A stretch of DNA of 64,000 bases from Oncomelania hupensis (GCA_036898135.1 CM072522.1:6170878-6234877), one strand, 5' to 3'; positions 1 through 9,795 are shown, numbered from the stretch's first letter. A program made the numbers and translations. The notes: generated by a model not told the origin, from the letters alone.

Positions 1-82
1 TATCGTTTTGGGCTCTGTCTGTCCGTCCGTTTGTCCATGCGCGCTTTTCACTGAGTACCAGGGGATGGGGTGGGGGATATAG

Positions 83-190
83 ATTGAGGAATAAAGACCA
101 GGGGAATAAAGACCTGAAGAATAAAAACCAGGGGAATAAAGACCTGAAGAATAAAAACCAGGGGAATAAAGACCTGAGGATTCAAGAGCT
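83..190. repeat. ~30-bp minisatellite
   Basis: Imperfect tandem copies of a unit of about 30 bp built from 'ggggaataaagacct' and 'gaagaataaaaacca'. Shorter decayed units continue to about 235. The apparent minus-strand reading frame rich in VFIP/LQVFIPLV repeats is only a translation of this array. Confidence 0.85.
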
Positions 191-257
191 GGGGTAATAC
201 AGACCTGGGTGACAAGGAGCTGGGGGAACAAGGAATATTTCTGGAATCGAGATCAAT

Positions 258-306
<49 letters not shown>

Positions 307-320
307 ACACACCCACACAC
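258..320. repeat. (AC)n microsatellite
   Basis: An ACGC run passes into an uninterrupted AC run and then ACACCC variants. No coding potential. Confidence 0.95.
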
Positions 321-339
321 GCGCCACATACTTTGAAAT

Positions 340-960
340 CAGAACGAACCAAAGGTTGGTGTGCTCGTCTTTCGGTAGGTCCGTAGCACGTTATATCTCA
401 AGAACCATTGAACGGATTTTGACCAAACTTCATATGAACATTACCTAGATTAGTGATAAGTCTCTCGTCCCACCATATTTGTACTACCACATAGGTAGCT
501 GAAGCTACTTTGTAGCTAAACACGTTTTGCTCAATACCTCAAAAACAGCTCAATCGATTTTGGTTGATGTTTTGAAATAAAATCATGGCCAATCGTTCAA
601 TGGCAGTCACATTATCTTTCAGACGTTCCGGCCTTGTCTTACACCCCCAGCACACCGAGATCGTTCCCAGTACGTTTTGGAAAATGTTGCTAAACGGGCT
701 GAAACTGTGCGAACGGAGTGGACTTTGTAGCAACATTTTACGGTCTGTTTACGAAATTCATGGACGGGCTCGGACGGAAAGGGTGCTCCAGAACGTCGAA
801 TCTGCTGAAAAATTGCGGGCGGCCATCCAGTCCAGCAGTTACACGGAGTGACAACGTAAACCTGCTATAACCAGATGGACGTACTACGAAAGGAATTGCC
901 CTACTTCAATCAATCAAAATCCGTTCAGTGGTTCTACCGCAAAGGTCAAGGTCATTCCAA
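340..960. repeat. Dispersed repeat with 'gaaccattgaacggattt' motif
   Basis: The motif gaaccattgaacggattt followed by 'gaccaaactt' and 'gaacattacc' recurs in degenerate form near 32750 and 43935. Near 480-570 the text resembles 46560-46620 (tagctaaa.ac..tttgctc). A short open frame at 585-851 (88 codons) has no family I recognise and is probably chance within the repeat. I read this as an old, unclassified interspersed repeat. Confidence 0.45.
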
Positions 961-967
961 TCAATTT

Positions 968-1265
968 GTTATTAAACATGAGAGTGAAAGACAGATAGAG
1001 ACAAAAAGGGAGAGACAGAAAGAGAGAGAGAGACACAGAGAGAGACACACAAAGAGAGTCAAAGATAGGGAGAAACAGAGATAAGAGACCTATGGAGAAA
1101 GACAGAGAGAGACATCAGACAGAGAAAGACAGCGTGTTATACAGAGAGAAGAAACAGGTGCCACACAAACAGTCAGACAGAAACAGAAAGAGACAGACAG
1201 AAAGAGAGACAGAGAGAGAGACACACACAGAGAAAGAAACACAGAGAGTTAGAAAGGGAGACACT
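968..1265. repeat. Purine-rich (GAGAGAC)n low-complexity tract
   Basis: Almost pure AG/AC strand with GAGAGAC and AGACAG units. The open frames across it (rich in R, E, K) come from composition. Confidence 0.9.
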
Positions 1266-1352
1266 AAGTTAAGCTCCAGTCAGACCTACAGATTCTCATA
1301 AGATTTAGACGGTCACACGCTGCAATAAAAGCCCAGTCGGACCTACCGATTA

Positions 1353-1928
1353 CATTACATTACATTATTATTGCTTTAGGTCCAGCGGACTCTTCCGAGC
1401 CAAATCAGGACCGGACAACCCCCAATCCGCATAAAAGATCTGCTGAAACAACCCTAGTGGTAAAACCGAAAGCTCTCCACCAGCCAGACACTTTACAATA
1501 AAGACATCCCACGCAGGGGACGGCTGAGGCTTCACCCCAACTTATCGATCCCCCGTTTACAAAAATAAAATAGAATACAAACATCATTATAAATTATCAA
1601 CAAAACACATACATATAAAATGCCTACATTGCTAAATAATAACATCATAGGAAGCCCTAGTGACCACCTGGCAGAAAGCGTCCAATATTCCCAAGCTGAT
1701 CCAACAGACCTCATACACAAACAAGGAGTCTTGTCCCGGAAGAGTTTTCAAGAAAAAAGGTAGGAGACTGGTCTAGCGAAGAAGACGATAGTATAGCAGA
1801 TTGATAGAAAAGAGCAGGAATGAAAAAGAGCAAATGAGAAAGGCAGCGACAGTGGGAATTTAAAGCACTAAATTTCCAGAAAGTGGGGATACTATTTATA
1901 CTGAAACCCCCGGCACCCCAACGGGGGA
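1353..1928 (-). mobile_element. (ATTAC)n-tailed retroposon, full copy 1
   Basis: A 576-bp non-autonomous retroposon, read on the minus strand: 5' end 'gggtgccgggggtttcag', 3' end 'gagtccgctggacctaaagc' followed by a (GTAAT)n tail. It is flanked by a perfect 12-bp target-site duplication, acctaccgatta (1341-1352 and 1929-1940). The same sequence occurs at 18573-19145, 47185-47745 and, interrupted, at 53919-57125. 5'-truncated copies lie at 7397 and 15405. No reverse transcriptase is encoded; a frame of about 70 codons without an initial Met is conserved but may only reflect common descent. The tandem tail, duplications and 5' truncation point to mobilisation by a LINE. I cannot assign a named family. 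Confidence 0.85.
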
Positions 1929-2086
1929 ACCTACCGATTAAATCATACAATTTGTTCCATGCGATTTAATCTCAGGACTGATTGCACGCAGCAACCGGTC
2001 ACAGGCTAAAATTAATTCCAAGTAAAAGAGGCGGAAGTTGTCATCGGATCAAAGAGTGTCTCCCTCCTCCCGATCCATGGCCGTAA

Positions 2087-3183
2087 CCTATCCTATCTAT
2101 CCTATCCTATCTCGTAACTCGGAGGTCGTAAGGGCACCACAGATGATCGTTTAGCCGGCGTACTCCATCTTTCTCTGTCCTCGGCAACCCTGATGCTTAG
2201 TGTCAAACCAGTCCCTTCTCGAATGTTGTCCTCTCATCTCTTTTTCGGTTTCCCTCTTCTTCTACCTTCCTGCACTATGCCTTGCAGGATGGTCTTTGCA
2301 AGGTTTGATGATCTGGTGACGTGGCCATACCATCTGAGTTTCCGTTTCTTCACCACTGTGAGCATGTCATCGTGTTGTCCAATGGCTTGTGTGATGGTCT
2401 GTCGGACTTCGTCGTTGGTGATGTGCTGGGTATAGGAAGTGCCCAGAAGTCTTCTATAGCACCTCATCTCCATGCTTTGTATTCTTCGTTGTAGATCTGC
2501 TGGGAGGGTCTATGTTTCGCAAGCGTATAGGAAGATGGAAATGACAAGGGAGCGCAGCATCCTTACCTTGGAATGTAGACTGATGGTCCTGTCTTTCCAA
2601 ATGGGCTTCAACCTTGTCAGGGAAGCAGTTGTTTGTGCGATCCTGGAGAACACTTCCTGTCGGGACCCATTGTCTGATACAATGGCTCCTAAATATTTGA
2701 AGCTATGCACTGTGTTGAGGGATTGGCCTTGGACTTTGATGTGGATGCTGATGCCTTTAATGTTGTTAGTCATCATTTTGGTCTATTCCCATTCCATAGG
2801 CTCTGGAGGTGGTGTCAAGCCTCTGTACCAGCTGTTCAAGTTCTTGTTCCTCTCCAGCCAATCCATCAATGTCATCCGCAAAACGAAGGTTGGAGATTGC
2901 TCTACCCCCCTATGCTGACTGCCTTCGTAATCTGCAAAGACATCTGAAATGATGCGCTCTAGGAAGATGTTGAAGTGTTGGAGAGAGTAGGCATCCTTGA
3001 CGCACCCCGATTGTTGTTCTGAACCAGTTTCCGATGGCGCTGTTATGGAGGACTGCACTAATAGTCATACAGGCTTTTGATGACTTCAATAATTTTAGGG
3101 CTGATGTTGTACACTCTCATAGTTGCCCACGGAGCTTCATGCCAGACTCGGTCAAACGCCTTCTTGAAGTCTACGAACGCATG
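2087..3183 (-). mobile_element. RTE-type LINE, 5'-truncated, minus strand
   Basis: The 3' end is at the left: (TATCC)n, which is (GGATA)n on the coding strand, followed inward by the conserved 'gttacgggat' region. Broken frames (about 2234-2473, 2510-2776, 2783-3058, minus) match the reverse-transcriptase C-terminal half of the better copy at 40557-43309: the 'KYLGAIVSDNGSRQEV' block, the 'RCYRRLLG' block and the terminal RRRG.PKKR motif. Frameshifts separate the pieces and the 5' part, including the endonuclease, is missing. A dead copy. Confidence 0.85.
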
Positions 3184-3242
3184 TGGTTATAATTTTACCC
3201 TTTCTTACAAGACTGTCCATCTAGTATACATATGTGATGTAC

Positions 3243-3522
3243 TGTGTGTGTGTGTGTGTGTGTGTGGGTGTGTGTGTGTGTGTGATGATGTTTACACGGC
3301 GTTATTGGGACAAACTAGTGCAAGTTTACATACGTTCTTTGGACAGACCTCCTTGTTGGGACGTCCATTTAATGATCCGTGAGGGTTAGGGTTAGGGTAA
3401 GGGTTAGTGTTAGGGTTAGAACACTTTAAAGTACTTAAAAAGGGGGTCGAAGCACGACCCATTGTCCACAGAACGTATGTGGCGATAGAGGAAAGTCCAA
3501 ATTACGGTGTCTGCGCAAGTAT

Positions 3523-3577
<55 letters not shown>
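3243..3577. mobile_element. MITE-like element with telomere-like core between GT tracts
   Basis: A (TG)n tract (3243-3284) and a (GT)n tract (3521-3577) bracket an imperfect inverted repeat of about 50 bp. The left arm (about 3292-3342) reads 'cacggcgttattgggac ... acatacgttctttggac'; the right arm (about 3463-3512), reverse-complemented, reads 'caccgtaatttggac ... acatacgttctgtggac'. Between them lies a TTAGGG-like array. No transposase. A MITE whose ends sit in GT microsatellite is my reading. Confidence 0.55.
3382..3420 (+). repeat. Interstitial telomere-like (TTAGGG)n
   Basis: About six GGTTAG/GGGTTAG units, some changed (gggtaa, ggttagtg). It is the core of the inverted-repeat element around it, so it need not mark an ancient chromosome end. 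Confidence 0.85.
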
Positions 3578-3579
<2 letters not shown>

Positions 3580-3708
3580 GGTGTAGAGAGGAGCAGAAAT
3601 AAAAAGATTTTTAATTTCCAATATATTGTAGTTGTGTAATTTTATTTGTTTTGTAGCTTTATTATTTTAATTTCTGTGTAATAAATGTACTCATTTACTG
3701 ATGTCTTT

Positions 3709-3773
<65 letters not shown>
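3709..3773. repeat. (AAT)n microsatellite, L2 3' tail
   Basis: About 21 AAT units directly abutting 'cggatttttatatagcgg', the 3' terminus of the L2-type LINE on the minus strand. It is probably the expanded tandem-repeat tail of that LINE copy. Confidence 0.9.
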
Positions 3774-3774
<1 letters not shown>

Positions 3775-4095
3775 GGATTTTTATATAGCGGGTACTCCAG
3801 CCAGACTCACCACGCTTTACATAGTCAATACACAAAAAATACATGCACTCGATCAAACATCACTTTTGCTACGATACACCAAAAGACGGAACAGTAAAGG
3901 TAAAAACGATTTACAACTATGTACACAAATGACAAAAAAGACAGAAATAGAATAGCAAAAACCTATTCACAGGTATTTATATGCCCGGTAAAACTAAAAC
4001 CCAGGAAGAAAAACAGTATACATATTTACAGCCGTGTATACACTTAAGGATCAGACAGAGACAAAAGAGGAGAGAGAATGGCAGCGGGATACAAA
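3774..4095 (-). mobile_element. L2-type LINE, 3' UTR only
   Basis: Starts with 'cggatttttatatagcgg' and stays close to 48591-48955, where the same sequence is the 3' UTR of an L2 element with an open reverse transcriptase. Here homology stops just before the ORF, so this is a strongly 5'-truncated copy. The ...CGCTATATAAA... ending is characteristic of L2/CR1-group LINEs. Confidence 0.75.
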
Positions 4096-4370
4096 TCATT
4101 ATACCTTCATTCTATCAATAACATAGAAAAGACAAATTGTTACTAGTTGTAATTTGTTGTATATTTAAAGAAAGTTCAAGTTTATTTTATGTACAATATT
4201 TCATTGTAAAATTATTTAAATAGTAGCCAACACTGTATAAATAACCTTAAATGTATTGAAAATGTGCAATGCAAACTAAAAATACAAGAAGTTAAATAAA
4301 ATAAAACATTAATAACATGTTGTACTTAAAGTAAATCTCTTTTGTATTTGTTTCTCTCCACAACACCCTC
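4096..4370. other. AT-rich stretch, nothing recognised
   Basis: No open frame, inverted repeat or match elsewhere in the window. Confidence 0.4.
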
Positions 4371-4386
4371 ATTAGAATACAAGCTC

Positions 4387-4738
4387 CTATCCTATCCTAT
4401 CCTGTCCCGTAACCCGGAGGTCATAAGGGCACCACAGATGATCGTGTAATCAGCGTACTCCATCTTTCTCTGTCCTCAGCAACCCTGATTGTTTCGTTCA
4501 TTGTCAAACCAGTCCATTCTCGAATGTTGTCCTCCCACCTCTTTTTCGGTCTCCCTCTTCTTCTACCTCCTTGCAGTGTGCCTTGCAGGATGGTCTTTGC
4601 AAAACCTTATGATCTGGTGACGTGGCCATACCATCGGAGTTTACGTTTTTTCACCACTGTGAGCAGGTCATCGTGTTGTCCAATGGCTTGTGCGATGGTC
4701 TGTTGGACTTCGTCGTTGGTGATGTGTTGGGTATAGGA
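4387..4738 (-). mobile_element. RTE-type LINE, short 5'-truncated copy with TSD
   Basis: A 352-bp copy of the RTE 3' end. Minus-strand coding resembles the 'TQHITNDEVRQTI' to 'RRGRPKKR' region, with a (TATCC)n tail at the left. It is flanked by an 11-bp target-site duplication, aatacaagctc (4376-4386 and 4739-4749). Too short to encode a working domain. Confidence 0.85.
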
Positions 4739-4870
4739 AATACAAGCTCAAGTTTTAAAAAAAATTTATTTTACGCGCACATTCAAAGAAACCTTAAAAA
4801 TGCTTGCATAAAATGCAACATAAAATAGCACTGCAGTAATTAGAAAGTAATAAAAATGGAATATAAGGAC

Positions 4871-5194
4871 TGTGATAGGATGGGGAATTGGTCTTAGTTC
4901 TGTCTTATTTCTTTAAGACAACAAAATCATACACTTGCTGGCTACGTAAGGCAAAGGAATAAGAATATCTGCTAGATCTTCTTTCACGGTAATAACAAAG
5001 CAGTAAGTTGTTGTTTTTTCCACAATGAATAACAGGATATATAAAATCCTATAACATTTTTTTCAAAGAGAGTATTATATTACTCTACTCACAGCCCATG
5101 TGCTCTATTTCATACCAATATCTTCTCACAAGAAACAGACTAACAATAATATAAAGTAATCGGACCCAAATAACTATAAAACCGGTCCGTGACA
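4871..5194 (-). repeat. Candidate 3' LTR of Gypsy element
   Basis: On the minus strand a polypurine tract (aggaaggggg, 5198-5207) is followed by 'TGTCACGG', a typical LTR start. The other end is tentatively 'CCTATCACA' at 4871, giving TG...CA termini and about 324 bp. No second LTR remains in the window, so the boundary is not independently supported. Confidence 0.35.
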
Positions 5195-6149
5195 ATACCC
5201 CCTTCCTGCAAAAAGAAAACCCCGGAGTTTTCTAATTTTTGCCAGAAAGAAAAATTACTACAGTTTTTATCCACCTAATACTGTACAAACAAGTGAAAAC
5301 TGGTCATTATTAATTATATTTCATATAAATATAATTGCATTACGCATTCACACGAAGCGTAATAGATTTGAAAATGTACAGTACAAATTCAGGCATGGTA
5401 CTGTGACACAACAAAATAAAATTCCAGTAAAATACATTAAATATCATTTTACCGCAATTCAGTTGACTTTTCAGCATTTAATATACAACAGCAGAAATAT
5501 ATACAAAACATGTTCATTTTCCACAGACTCTATGGAATACAATCTAAGGAATACACTGATGGTAGTGATTGTTTTTAGCTCCAGTTTTTTTGTTCTCTTG
5601 AGCCAGCTCGAAAGATTCCGTGATATTGTTTTTGAGATCAAATACATATTTGTACAAGTTCTTTGCATCATTATTTTGAGAACCTTGTGACCAAGTAACC
5701 GAGCATTTTCCGATGGTGACACATACAAATCTTGCATGGCCGAACTCAAAGGTTTCTTTGGAATACCTTGTCTCTTGTCTTGAGCCCGGGTAGTAACACA
5801 ACAAGTATGACTTTGATCTTGGATGGATGTGGCTGTGCCGGAAAAAGGGTCAGATACACCTGGTAAATTCCCTAAGATCAAATCAGCCACTGGTTTATCA
5901 ATGACACAACAGTGCCAGAGAAAAATGGAGTGTCAACAGACACTTCGGCCAATGGAAATTCATACATGTTTCCACGGAATGACCCACATTATTTTACACT
6001 CTTTACCAGTGTACTGGTCGTGCGAAACCAGTGTCTTACGAACTCCACATATTGTATACTAGTGGTTTTGTACCCTGGCAAGCCAGGGTACACAGGTTGC
6101 TGTTTAAAATGTAGACAGAGAGACAACTGTTGTCTGCGAGTTTCATTTG

Positions 6150-6345
6150 GACGATGATACCTCCCCATATCCCCCTTGATACCTCCCCATACCCCCCCCT
6201 GATATCTCCCCGTCCCCCCCCATGATGCCTCACCATACCCCCTTGATACCTCCCCGAACCCACTTGATACCTCCCCATACCCCCTTGATACCTTCCGTAC
6301 CCCCCTTGTAACCTACCTGTACCCTCCTTGATTCTTCCCCGTTGA
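6150..6345. repeat. 'gatacctccccatacccc' ~19-bp tandem array
   Basis: About ten imperfect units (gatacctccccataccccctt) inside the Helitron. The same array is at 25868-26060 in the other copy, so it belongs to the element. Confidence 0.85.
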
Positions 6346-6586
6346 TCGTTTCGCAGGTATGGATGAAAGGAACCGACTTTTTTTTTTTTTTTTTTTTTTT
6401 TTTAATCAGTTTATAGTCTCCTCTCTTCCCGAAAAGGATTTTCAGAGAGGAGACTACTTCGAGGAATCGACCATCACCATACCCCCTTATATATACCCGT
6501 ATCCCCGTTATGCCTACCCATGCCCCTTTAAACCTACCCGTAGCCCCCTTTTGCCTACACGTACCACCCCATCCCGATCCTTGGTA

Positions 6587-6587
6587 A

Positions 6588-6646
<59 letters not shown>

Positions 6647-6718
6647 ATTTTAAATATAGAATAATACAAATAGAAATCATAAAAAACACCAAGGGTTTAA
6701 AAGAAAATTTGATATAAG

Positions 6719-6753
<35 letters not shown>

Positions 6754-6771
6754 TAATATTATTATTAGTTT

Positions 6772-6863
<92 letters not shown>
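6587..6863. repeat. (CTA)n and (AAT)n microsatellites
   Basis: CTA repeat 6587-6645; AAT repeats 6721-6752 and 6776-6863. All lie inside Helitron copy 1. Confidence 0.95.
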
Positions 6864-6865
<2 letters not shown>

Positions 6866-6939
6866 TAAAGGTAAAAAGTCTAAATTAAAAAGAAAAATAT
6901 CCATATTGTAGTGTTAAAAAAAAAAACATAAAAAAATAT

Positions 6940-7012
6940 GCCCCGCGTGAGATTTGAACTTGGGTCGCCCTGCACGTTAGGCGAAAGCTTTACCATTAAA
7001 CTACCGAGGCTT
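6940..7012 (-). other. tRNA-like segment inside Helitron
   Basis: On the minus strand 'gcctcggtagtttaatgg' resembles a tRNA 5' end and A box, and 'gttcaaatctcacgcggggc' resembles the B box/T arm and acceptor 3' strand. The ends pair imperfectly as an acceptor stem. Related modules occur at 26582 and 27138 in the other Helitron. It is probably a captured tRNA gene or SINE head rather than a working tRNA. Confidence 0.5.
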
Positions 7013-7396
7013 CGTACAAAACCTGTTAATTTTTTGGTCTATATGGGAAAACATGCTGAAACCTCAATTTGATTTTTAATGGAAGCGCGCGGAATGAGGC
7101 TATTGCAGTTTGTGGACAATTTGTTTATTTATTTATCTCAGAAACGGTTAAACGTTTGGTAAGGAAATGTCGGCTATAACGATTTCGCTGGTTTTGAGCG
7201 TACAGCAGGCCGATCCGCGGGGCCCAGAACCTGCCCAGATCAGCGTCCATACCGGACAAACTTTATAGTAGAGGCGAAGAAGGACTTCCGGCTAAGCAAT
7301 TTATATATATAGATAGCACATGTGTCCCTAAGCACATTTGTTTTTAGACCATCTACAGCACCCGATACCAGCTTGAGATGACCACAGTTTTCATTA

Positions 7397-7458
7397 CATT
7401 ACATTACATGATCATTGCTTTAGGTCCAGCGGACTCTTCCGAGCCAAATCAGGACCGG
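7397..7458 (-). mobile_element. (ATTAC)n-tailed retroposon, 62-bp truncated copy
   Basis: Only the 3'-terminal ~60 bp ('tttaggtccagcggactctt' plus tail) is present, flanked by a perfect 10-bp duplication gttttcatta (7387-7396 and 7459-7468). The Gypsy paralogue near 8990 lacks it, giving an empty-site comparison. Confidence 0.9.
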
Positions 7459-7512
7459 GTTTTCATTACAAACAGAGCAAACGACTTCAGTGACTAAAGC
7501 TGACTGCACCTG

Positions 7513-8350
7513 AGTAAATACACTGAGAGAATACACTGATAGTAGTGATTGTTTTTGGCTTCAGTTTTTTTTATGTTCTCCTGATCCAGCTCTAAAGATT
7601 CAAGGATCTTGTTTTTGAGATCAAACACGTATTTATACAAGTTCTTTGCATCATTATTTTGAGAACCTTGTGACCAGGTATTTACAAGGAATTGAATGGG
7701 TCCGCGAGCGCGACGACCAAACAAAAGTTCAAATGGTGAGAATCCAGTGCTCATTAGGAAGTTCTCGACACGCGAAAGAACCGCGGGCAAATACCGATGC
7801 CATGTTTTTGTGGTTTTTGAATGAGTTTATTCAACATTGGTTTCAACGTCCCAAGAAAACGTTCAACACAGCCATTAGCTTGTGAATGATACGGTGACGT
7901 ATGTATGGCCTTGATCGATAACAAATGGTGAATACCGCGCATGAGATCCGAGTTGAACTGAGTACCACAGTCTGACAAAATGTCCCGTGGACATCCCATA
8001 CGAGAAAACACGGAAAATAGTGCTTCATCAACCGAAACCGAGTCAATGTGTTTAAGTGGAATAGCTTCAGGGTAACGTGTGGCTATATCAATGATGCTGA
8101 GTATGTATCTGTGACCTTCCTCAGACGGCGGAGAAATCGATCCTACCAGATCAACGGCAACCCGTTAAAATGGTGCTGAAATAGTCGGCATCTTTTCCAA
8201 CGGAACTGGTGGGATTCGACCTTTTGAAGATGTTCTCTGGCAAATGTCACACGTTTTGACGTATCTTTTTGTTTCAGCGGACACCCCTGGCCAACAAAAA
8301 TTCAGACAATATTCTGTCTGTTGTCCTGCAGATGTCACAATGACCTGCCA
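7513..8350 (-). pseudogene. Gypsy integrase remnant
   Basis: Integrase inserts retroviral-type cDNA into the genome. On the minus strand there are a zinc-binding 'CDICQRT' segment, the catalytic-core acidic residues in the contexts 'VAVDLVG', 'DILSDCGTQFNSDL' and 'QANGCVERFLG', and a C-terminal 'TGFSPFELLFGRR' motif typical of Gypsy integrases. A stop codon precedes the first catalytic Asp and a frameshift follows the third motif. The last part (from about 7690 down) is duplicated in fragment A. Confidence 0.8.
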
Positions 8351-8554
8351 TGACCGTATCGTGGGCTGTGACAGGGACTGAGGATCTTAGAGTGGCGGGG
8401 ACTACTAACTGGTCTAAAGTATTTTTGTTGTTTTCGTAGTGCCTGTGCAGAATCTCATTTTGAACAAAGTAGGAAACTGATACTGATCCTATTGTTTGAA
8501 TTTGACCTTACTTGCTTAGATCAAACAAAGGTGATAAACTATCATCCTGCCTCT

Positions 8555-9010
8555 GCAATCGAGCAAATTCCGATGGTGACACTTATATATCTTGCGTGAC
8601 CGAACTCTAAGGTTTCTTTAGAATAACTTGTCTCTTGTCTTAAGCACGGGTAGCTACACAACAATTATGACATTGATCTTGGATGGATGTGGCTGTGCCG
8701 GAAAAAGGATCGGATACACCTGGTAAATTCCCTAAGATCAAATCAGCCACTGGTTGATCAATGACACAACACAAAACAGTGCCAGAGAAAAATGGAGTGT
8801 CAACGGACACTTCGGCCAACGGAAATTCCTCAATATTTCCACCGAATGACCAACATTTACACTCTTTGCCAGTGTACTGGTGGCGCAAAACCAATCTCTT
8901 AAAAACTCCACATATTGTAGTACCTGTGTCCCCAAGCACACTTGCTTTGAGGCCATTTACAGTACCCGATACCAGCTTGAGATGACCACAGTTTTCATTA
9001 CAAACAGAGC
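8555..9010 (-). pseudogene. Gypsy protease-region remnant
   Basis: Minus-strand frame with 'MLGDTGTTICGVF', an aspartic-protease-like D-T-G context, and 'VADLILGNLPG', which resembles the protease flap/C-terminal segment of Gypsy elements. The region 5700-6058 plus 7314-7512 is the diverged paralogue. It would have processed the Gag-Pol polyprotein; no full frame remains. Confidence 0.6.
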
Positions 9011-9082
9011 AAACGACCAGTGACTAGAGTTGACTGCACCTGAGTGTCATCTGGAAGACCTTGGTACTCCTGAAAATCACTT

Positions 9083-9610
9083 TCAGTATTTTGAGGTTCT
9101 GGATAAGCTTGGGCAACAGCAGCATTGCCAACAGCAGAAGGACATCATGAAGATATGTGATCTACACATCCGCAACAATAGCAAACTGTGACATGCCGAT
9201 TCATGTACAGCAAGATCTCTCGAAATAGAAGCAACAAACTGCTTACACAAAATAAGATTCCACAGACCTTCAAAAGTCTTTTTCACAATCCGACAGTTGG
9301 ATCCACCTTTCCAACAAGTGAGAAAATCGCTTTGAAAAAGTTACAAAACTTCCTCCCACTTCAGGTCTAACTGATCTGAATTTTTATCTGAATCCATCTG
9401 CAGTGCACTGAAATTTCTTAAGAAGTTCTTGCTTAAGATCATCATATGAAACTGCACCGGCAGCAGACAAGGACTGATAAACAGCTAAAGCCGGGCCTTG
9501 TAGCAATGCAGTTAAGTAGACAACCCATTTATTGCTATCATAATTGAGAGCTCTCGCATGTGCCTCGAACCGGTACAAGTTGGGGCAATTTTGGAAATGA
9601 TGGGTTAGAG
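9083..9610 (-). pseudogene. Gypsy gag remnant
   Basis: The minus frame 9384-9578 ('YDSNKWVVYLTALLQGPA...', 'YDDLKQELLKKF') fits the capsid part of Gypsy Gag. Further on, 'CYCCGCVDH' around 9185 resembles a zinc knuckle. The frames are broken, so no complete Gag is encoded. Confidence 0.6.
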
Positions 9611-9667
9611 GTTCGGGTTCTGGGAACAGTTTGCTTGCTTTGCAAATCAGCCTATTTCAACTGAAGA

Positions 9668-9795
9668 TCGCCCCGTGGGGGTGCCGGGGGTTTCAGTATG
9701 AATAGTATCCCCACTTTCTGGAAATTTAGTGCTTTAAATTCCCACTGTCGCTGTCTTTCTCCTTTGTTCTTTCTCATTCCTACTCTGCTCTATCG
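9668..9795 (+). mobile_element. (ATTAC)n-tailed retroposon, 5' fragment
   Basis: Carries the family's 5' end ('gtgccgggggtttcagtatg') and about 125 bp, then stops at 'ctctatcgg'. Loss of the 3' end is unusual for a retroposon and suggests a later deletion. Confidence 0.8.

Larger units (their letters stand above)
6059..7313 (-). mobile_element. Non-autonomous Helitron, copy 1
   Basis: Read on the minus strand, the element starts with TC (TCTATATATATAAATTGC) after an A and ends with a 10-bp-stem hairpin (6070-6091, GTACCCTGGC/GCCAGGGTAC), seven bases, then CTAG before a T. These are the structural hallmarks of Helitrons: 5' TC, 3' hairpin plus CTRR, insertion between A and T. No Rep/helicase ORF is present. 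Inside are a 'gatacctccccatacccc' tandem array (6150-6340), (CTA)n and (AAT)n microsatellites and a tRNA-like segment. The second copy is at 25773-27514. The Gypsy paralogue near 8915 shows the empty site. Confidence 0.85.
5195..7512 (-). mobile_element. Ty3/Gypsy retrotransposon fragment A (Helitron-interrupted)
   Basis: Minus-strand pieces of an LTR retrotransposon. From the left: sequence next to the candidate LTR, an integrase C-terminal segment (about 5540-5695, 'NNDAKNLYKYVFDL'), then protease-region sequence (about 5700-6058, 'VADLILGNLPGVSDPF'), which resumes after the Helitron at 7314-7512. Compared with fragment B the integrase core is deleted. No reverse transcriptase or RNase H motif is visible. 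A 62-bp truncated retroposon sits at 7397-7458. Confidence 0.75.
7513..9660 (-). mobile_element. Ty3/Gypsy retrotransposon fragment B
   Basis: Minus-strand order from the right: gag (about 9040-9610), protease region (about 8555-9010), then directly integrase (about 7513-8350). Reverse transcriptase and RNase H are absent between protease and integrase. Either they were deleted or the element has the protease-integrase-RT order known from Gmr1-type Gypsy elements. Its right end is cut by a retroposon fragment at about 9668. Stops and frameshifts make it inactive. Confidence 0.75.

Noticed and set aside
585..851. 88-codon plus-strand open frame
   Set aside because: No domain recognised, and it lies inside a dispersed repeat; no splice or polyadenylation support.
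875..1301. Arg/Glu/Lys-rich open frames
   Set aside because: Produced by the GAGAGAC purine tract in any frame.
2193..2918. Plus-strand open frames (80 and 148 codons), also at 4524-4736, 42584-42922, 42959-43207, 56079-56705
   Set aside because: These are the antisense of RTE coding sequence and recur with every RTE copy.
2087..3183. Target-site duplication for the first RTE copy
   Set aside because: Candidate flanks 'catggccgtaac' and 'catgtggttata' differ at too many positions to claim.
3382..3420. Chromosome end or fusion point
   Set aside because: Only about six degenerate TTAGGG units inside an inverted-repeat element, with ordinary sequence on both sides.
3685..3955. Poly-Asn and poly-Ile proteins
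   Set aside because: Translation of the (AAT)n tail; the same applies to poly-His, poly-Ser, poly-Asp, poly-Met, poly-Phe and poly-Leu frames at 15360-15997, 16167-16364 and 19406-19899.
6940..7012. Functional tRNA gene
   Set aside because: The acceptor stem is imperfect, the module is shared by Helitron copies in decayed forms, and no terminator T-run is evident.
9083..9286. Cys-rich secreted peptide
   Set aside because: The Cys cluster fits the zinc-knuckle region of the Gypsy gag on that strand, and the frame lacks a signal peptide.
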